Assembly: GCA_903922535.1 (NCBI GenBank)
Contig: CAIXUF010000235.1
Location: 1 to 7,706 of the forward strand
DNA: 7,706 bases
Direction of reading: 5' to 3'
Source of the DNA: Candidatus Hydrogenedentota bacterium
Lineage (GTDB): Bacteria; Hydrogenedentota; Hydrogenedentia; Hydrogenedentiales; CAITNO01
Shown here piece by piece: positions 5,353 through 7,706 of the stretch. Within the stretch, counting starts at the first letter, position 1; every line of letters begins with the position of its first letter. Both the position numbers and the translations under genes were made by a program. The notes under the pieces were generated by a model. That model did not search any database, was not told the DNA's origin, and saw only the letters and a program-made list of their open reading frames with translations.

Positions 5353-6681
5353 ATGCTGCAAGAGAATCTGTTTCGAACCTGCGCCAGAACAGTGCGTTTT
5401 GCGCTGATTCTGCTGGCCATCGGCGTTATAGCCGTCGCCTTTCCGGCGTGCCCGCCCATAAAGAAGGCCGCGGCCGCCCCCGCGCCGCCGCCGGTCCAGG
5501 TGGTCGAGGTGGTGCAGAAGGATGTGCCGCTCTTTTCGGACTACGTGGCCACCACAGACGGGTTTGTGAACGCCACGATCCGGGCCCAGATCCAGGGGTA
5601 CCTGTTGAAGCAGTGCTACCAGGAGGGCGACCTGGTCCAGAAGGGCCAGCTCCTGTTTGAAATTGACGCGCGGCCGGCGGAGGCCGCCCTGAACCAGGCG
5701 AAGGCGGCGCTGAAGCAGGCTGAAGCCGCCTGCGATGGGGACAAGGCACAAATCGCCAAGAGCGAGGCGGCATTGTTTGTCGCGGAAGCCAATCTCAACC
5801 GCCTCAAGCCGCTTGTCGAGGAGCATGCCGCCAGTCCGAAGGACCTTGACGACGCGCAGGGCGCGCAGCGGGTCGGCCAGGCGGCGGTGGTCGCGGCCAA
5901 GGCCTCGCTGGAAGGCGGCAATGCCGCGGTGGCGGTCGCCAAGGCGGCCGTCGAGAAGGCGCAACTCGATTTGGGGTTCACGAAGATCACCTCGCCCATC
6001 ACGGGGATCGCCGGGACCGCCACGGCGCAGGTTGGAGACCTGGTCGGGCCCTCACAGGGGGGCGTGCTGACCATGGTGTCGACTTTGGACCCGATCAAGG
6101 TCTACTTCACCTCCAAGGAGCAGGACTACATTGACTTCATGCGGCAGTTCGCCTCCGCGGAGACCGCCCTCGAACACCTGAAGACCCAGGAGCATGAACT
6201 GATACTGGCCGACGGATCGGTGTATCCGCAAAAGGGCAAGTTCTACGCATTCGACCGGCAGGTGGACGCCAAGACGGGCACCATCCGCGTCGCGGTGCTC
6301 TTTCCCAACGCCGACAATCTTCTGCGTCCGGGTCAGTTTGTGAAAGTCCGCATTGGAAAGCAGCGGACGAACGCGCTGCTCATTCCGCAGCGGGCGATTA
6401 CGGAATTCCAGGGCAGTTTCCAGGTGGCCGTGCTGGGCGCCGACAACAAGGTCGAGTTCCGCCCCGTCAAGACGGGCCCGTTCTTCGAAAAGATGTGCGT
6501 CATCGAAGAGGGGCTCAGGGCCGGCGAGCGGGTTGTGGCCGAGGGCACTCAGAAACTGAAGCAGGGGATGGCGGTCACGGTCCAGGAAAGCCCGCCCGCC
6601 AACGGCACCCCCGCCGCCGCCGCTGAAACAAAGAACGACGCACCCAAGGCTGGCACCACGCCGCCCGCCGAAAACAGGTAA
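5353..6681 (+). CDS. RND periplasmic adaptor (membrane fusion protein), AcrA/MexE-like
   Basis: A 442-residue adaptor that bridges an inner-membrane RND pump and the outer-membrane channel. A hydrophobic segment (about 16-31) ends at C33 in AFPAC. This could be a lipoprotein site, though FPA is a poor lipobox; otherwise it is a membrane anchor. Domains in order: a first lipoyl half at about 74-106 (RAQIQGYLLKQCYQEGD, LLFEID), an alpha-hairpin at 107-210, a second lipoyl half from 211 (TKITSPITGIAG), a beta-barrel to about 345 (KTGTIRVAVLFPN, LLRPGQFVKVRIG), and a membrane-proximal domain to about 410. A Pro/Ala/Thr-rich tail of about 30 residues follows. The hairpin tip carries R150, L154 and S161 in the spacing of the AcrA RLS motif used to dock on TolC-type channels. 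Each hairpin arm is about 14 residues longer than in AcrA. The gene heads the second operon, 6 bases before its pump gene. Confidence 0.93.
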   Translation: MLQENLFRTCARTVRFALILLAIGVIAVAFPACPPIKKAAAAPAPPPVQVVEVVQKDVPLFSDYVATTDGFVNATIRAQIQGYLLKQCYQEGDLVQKGQLLFEIDARPAEAALNQAKAALKQAEAACDGDKAQIAKSEAALFVAEANLNRLKPLVEEHAASPKDLDDAQGAQRVGQAAVVAAKASLEGGNAAVAVAKAAVEKAQLDLGFTKITSPITGIAGTATAQVGDLVGPSQGGVLTMVSTLDPIKVYFTSKEQDYIDFMRQFASAETALEHLKTQEHELILADGSVYPQKGKFYAFDRQVDAKTGTIRVAVLFPNADNLLRPGQFVKVRIGKQRTNALLIPQRAITEFQGSFQVAVLGADNKVEFRPVKTGPFFEKMCVIEEGLRAGERVVAEGTQKLKQGMAVTVQESPPANGTPAAAAETKNDAPKAGTTPPAENR

Positions 6682-6687
6682 CCGGTC

Positions 6688-7706
6688 ATGTCACGTTTCT
6701 TTATCCGGCGTCCGATTGTGGCGATGGTGATAGCGATCATCACGGTGATCGTCGGGCTGGTGACGATCGTGGGGCTGCCGGTGTCGCAGTATCCGAAGAT
6801 CGTGCCGCCCGAGATTCTGGTGCAGTCGACCTTCAACGGGGCCGACGCGCTGACGCTGGAGCAGGCTGTGGCCACGCCCATCGAGCAGCAGATGAGCGGC
6901 GTGGACAACATGAATTACATGTACTCCATGAATCCGAACAACGGCACGTTCCGGCTGACGGTGAATTTCGACGTGGACACGGACCCCAACACGGACCAGG
7001 TGCTCACCCAGTTGCGCGAGTCGCAGGCCGATTCGCAACTGCCGCCGGATGTGCGCACCTTCGGCGTGACGGTGCAGAAATCGCGCAGCACCGCCCTGAT
7101 GCTGCTGGCCCTGTATTCGCCCAACAAGACCTATGACGCCACCTTCCTCGCCAATTACGCCAACATTCACCTCGTGGACGAGTTGACGCGCGTGAAGGGT
7201 ATTGCCAATGTCATCGTCTTCGGGGCCGGCCAGTACGCGATCCGGTGCTGGGTGCGCCCCGACGTGCTGGCGAAACTCGACATCACGGTTCCGGAAATCA
7301 TGCAGGCCATCCAGAAACAGAACACCGTGAATCCGGCCGGCCAGATCGGCAGCGAACCGGTGCCGGAGGGGCAGGAATTCACCTATGCCATCCGCGCGCA
7401 GGGGCGGCTGTCGACCCCGGAGGAATTCGGCGAGATTGTGCTGCGGGCCAACCGGGACGGCACCTTCGTGCGGCTCAAGGACGTGGCCCGGATTGAACTG
7501 GGCGCCCAGGACTATTTCATCCGCGGCCGCGTCAACGGCAAGCCGTCGGCCATTCTCGCGCTGTACCAACTGCCCGGGACCAACGCCCTGGACGCCGCGA
7601 AGGGTGTGCGGGGCGTGATGGACAAGCTCAAGCAGTCGTTCCCCGCGGACCTGGAGTACACCGTGGGACTCGACACGACGCTGCCCGTGACCGAGGGCAT
7701 CAAGGA
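6688..7706 (+). CDS. AcrB-like HAE1-family RND efflux pump, N-terminal part
   Basis: The frame is open from ATG 6688 to the window end (339 full codons, no stop), so the C-terminal two thirds lie outside. The N-terminus (SRFFIRRPIVAMVIAIITVI) is the cytoplasmic start and helix 1 of AcrB/MexB-type pumps. It is followed by LPVSQYPKI, PIEQQMSGVDNMNYM and QLPPDV, which are typical of the PN1 porter subdomain, and then PN2 and the docking region. The cut falls at DTTLPVTEGIK, just before helix 2, so the proton-relay residues cannot be checked. Unlike the heteromeric MdtB/MdtC pair, this type normally forms a homotrimer. It lies 6 bases after the adaptor stop (6679-6681), with a weak ACAGG at 6674-6678, so the two genes should be cotranscribed and their products should act together. 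The cargo cannot be told from this fragment. Confidence 0.93.
   Translation, partial: MSRFFIRRPIVAMVIAIITVIVGLVTIVGLPVSQYPKIVPPEILVQSTFNGADALTLEQAVATPIEQQMSGVDNMNYMYSMNPNNGTFRLTVNFDVDTDPNTDQVLTQLRESQADSQLPPDVRTFGVTVQKSRSTALMLLALYSPNKTYDATFLANYANIHLVDELTRVKGIANVIVFGAGQYAIRCWVRPDVLAKLDITVPEIMQAIQKQNTVNPAGQIGSEPVPEGQEFTYAIRAQGRLSTPEEFGEIVLRANRDGTFVRLKDVARIELGAQDYFIRGRVNGKPSAILALYQLPGTNALDAAKGVRGVMDKLKQSFPADLEYTVGLDTTLPVTEGIK

Noticed and set aside
5302..5353. Adaptor start at ATG 5302
   Set aside because: No ribosome site precedes it. ATG 5353 has AAAGGA at a 6-base spacing, and the extra residues would sit before a complete signal segment.
5196..5660. 154-codon plus-strand open frame overlapping the start of the adaptor gene
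   Set aside because: Beyond 5353 it reads the adaptor gene out of frame as low-complexity Arg/Gly/Ala. The adaptor frame is the true one.
6691..7569. 292-codon minus-strand open frame antisense to the AcrB-like pump
   Set aside because: Same compositional artefact. The plus strand encodes recognisable pump sequence throughout.

Overview
The window comes from a G+C-rich Gram-negative bacterium. It is filled with parts of two tripartite RND (resistance-nodulation-division) efflux systems, all on the + strand. An outer-membrane channel gene and lipoprotein-type signal sequences require a diderm envelope. The protein sequences do not fix a phylum. The periplasmic adaptor resembles those I associate with Desulfobacterota or PVC-group (Verrucomicrobiota-like) genomes, but that is an impression only.

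Region 1 (1-5091) is a tightly packed operon tail. It holds the last 42 codons of an MdtB-type pump subunit, a complete MdtC-type pump subunit (126-3245), and an OprM/NodT-family outer-membrane factor (3242-4918). A 55-58 residue single-helix membrane protein follows, at 4924-5091 with alternative starts from 4915; it is easy to overlook because of its size. The first two junctions are 4-base ATGA stop/start overlaps, and an ATGA is also present at the third, which implies translational coupling. The matching adaptor (MdtA type) should lie upstream of the window.

Region 2 (5092-5352) is a 261-base non-coding spacer, visibly richer in A+T than the genes. It contains a hairpin after the small gene and a sigma70-like promoter candidate. 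A leader of about 190 bases follows, with two mutually exclusive inverted repeats and two 10-bp palindromes. It looks like the control region for the second operon.

Region 3 (5353-7706) holds a second system: an AcrA/MexE-like adaptor (5353-6681) followed 6 bases later by an AcrB-like HAE1 pump (6688 to the window end, truncated just before transmembrane helix 2). No second outer-membrane channel is seen inside the window, so the channel at 3242-4918 may serve both pumps, or another lies downstream.

Most of the window is ordinary efflux machinery. The points worth following are the hidden small membrane protein, the structured leader, a long low-complexity repeat-bearing loop in the outer-membrane channel, and an adaptor coiled-coil hairpin two heptads longer in each arm than that of AcrA.
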